From positions 34,764,684 to 34,828,683 of the forward strand of contig CP141128.1 in the NCBI GenBank assembly GCA_035236585.1: DNA of 64,000 bases, written 5' to 3'. Below, piece after piece: positions 63,105 to 64,000 of this stretch. The position numbers were made by a program, and so were the translations under genes. The notes beneath the pieces were generated by a model. That model searched no databases. It was given only the letters and a program-made list of their open reading frames with translations, and was not told the DNA's origin. The stretch's first letter is position 1. Each line of letters starts with the position of its first letter. This DNA comes from Warburgia ugandensis. Lineage: Eukaryota; Streptophyta; Magnoliopsida; Canellales; Canellaceae.

Positions 63105-64000
63105 CATAATATCTATCCTATTCATTGATGTATCTAATCTATGAAATAGACCCCCTTCTTAATAGGCCTTTGTTCTCAACTTTGTATACAACGAAACAAA
63201 TCGTTATATACAATGAATGAGGTTTTTTTTTTTTCTTTTATGGAAAAACTCTAACTATATGATGCAACCTAATTATTAGTTCTAAGTTACATGATGTGCA
63301 ATCAAGTCATAGTATCCACTAATTGAGCAATGTTTCAATTATTTTTTCTCAATGCATAGGTGGTAGCTTCTTAGACTTAGATCTAAACAACTCCTTTTAT
63401 CTAGATTTGACTACCGCTTACTAGTTAGGTTCTGGTCTAAAGTGTTAATACAATCCTTGTGTCAGTAGGCATTTAGATCTCAACTGACATCAACAAAAGG
63501 TGTTGAAAAAATCACTTGGATTTTAACACACTCACTATAAGCACATTGCTTAGAAGCTACTAGAATGATAATAGATTGTGTCCTTCTAAAAGGGTCCTAT
63601 GAGCTCAATATCCTAAGTCTCTTTCTACTTGATTTTTATTAACGGTCAAGGGTTGGGATTGTGACATACAAGGATGTTGATTGATTCTTAGGTGGGCCAA
63701 GGAGCTAGTGATGAAATCCAGTCCTTATCTTATAAGGGTTCTTGTGGGGAGGCCTTACTAGCATTAATTCCATTCAACCATAAAACTATAAATATGTAAT
63801 GCAAAAAAAAATTAAACTAATGCCTACCTATATGCTACATAACAAAGGGTCAAGTACCTTAACAGACAACGCACTATAACCATGCAACCTATGCTTTGGT
63901 TATAGTAGAGCTCATCATAACCTTTGTTAAATAAGTGCTAGACTAATGCAACAATCCTAAGTATTATGCAGCAATTATGAATGTATGACCCTAATCTATA
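63105..64000 (-). mobile_element. Athila-like leader, copy B, cut by window edge
   Basis: Continues the unit of 59990-60830 beyond the solo LTR and matches 54650-55510. Its own 5' LTR should lie beyond the right edge. Confidence 0.75.

Overview
The window is plant nuclear DNA, almost certainly from an angiosperm and probably from a pericentromeric or other heterochromatic block. It consists almost entirely of nested, decayed transposable elements. The element types point to a plant: long-LTR Ty3/gypsy elements primed by initiator tRNA-Met, Athila/Tat-type gypsy elements with the TTTTTGGCRCCRTT-like primer site, a CACTA (En/Spm) DNA transposon, an RTE-clade LINE and a TRIM-like miniature LTR element. 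I found no intact host protein gene, no tRNA or rRNA gene and no CRISPR array. Species cannot be told from this sequence.

Layout. 1-1386: minus-strand LTR of a family called gypsy-1 here, cut by the window edge. 1387-4546: another plus-strand LTR, entered by the first and itself inserted in an Athila/Tat integrase. 4547-12520: plus-strand Athila/Tat remains in the order integrase end, 3' region, polypurine tract, LTR (6716-10576, holding a rearranged TRIM multimer at 7902-9477), primer site, leader, gag fossil. 12521-30511: a nest built on a minus-strand gypsy (gypsy-2). Its 3' LTR piece lies at 12521-13656 and its gag, primer site and 5' LTR at about 24850-30511. Between them sit a plus-strand LTR element without recognisable genes (gypsy-1, 13657-22357) and a minus-strand RTE LINE (22358 to about 24850). 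30512-31640 is unassigned. 31640-39963: a minus-strand Athila/Tat copy, with a solo gypsy-1 LTR (37046-39562) in its leader. 39964 to about 42100: another LTR fragment. 42860-44640: remains of a CACTA second gene. 44641-46539: AT-rich with diverged direct repeats. 46540-49033: minus-strand LTR. 49860-53838: CACTA element with a decayed TNP2-type transposase gene. 53829-64000: minus-strand Athila-like units sharing one LTR (55920-58550), with a solo LTR (60852-63099) inside the second unit.

The elements do not work together as a system. What the window records is history. Clean 5-bp target duplications mark three insertions: TCTAG for the TRIM array, GTATG and CTTTC for two solo LTRs. The flanks of the gypsy-1 element do not match, which suggests it is a recombinant of two insertions. 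Two Athila/Tat loci have coding remnants on both sides of a single LTR, a product expected of tandem or unequal recombination. The LINE is the best-preserved coding piece, with three in-frame stops in about 2.4 kb. I see no sign of a new biological system; the most unusual structures are the inverted TRIM multimer, the mosaic gypsy-1 element, the 32-bp minisatellite whose copy number differs between two LTRs, and the palindromic array at the end of the CACTA element.
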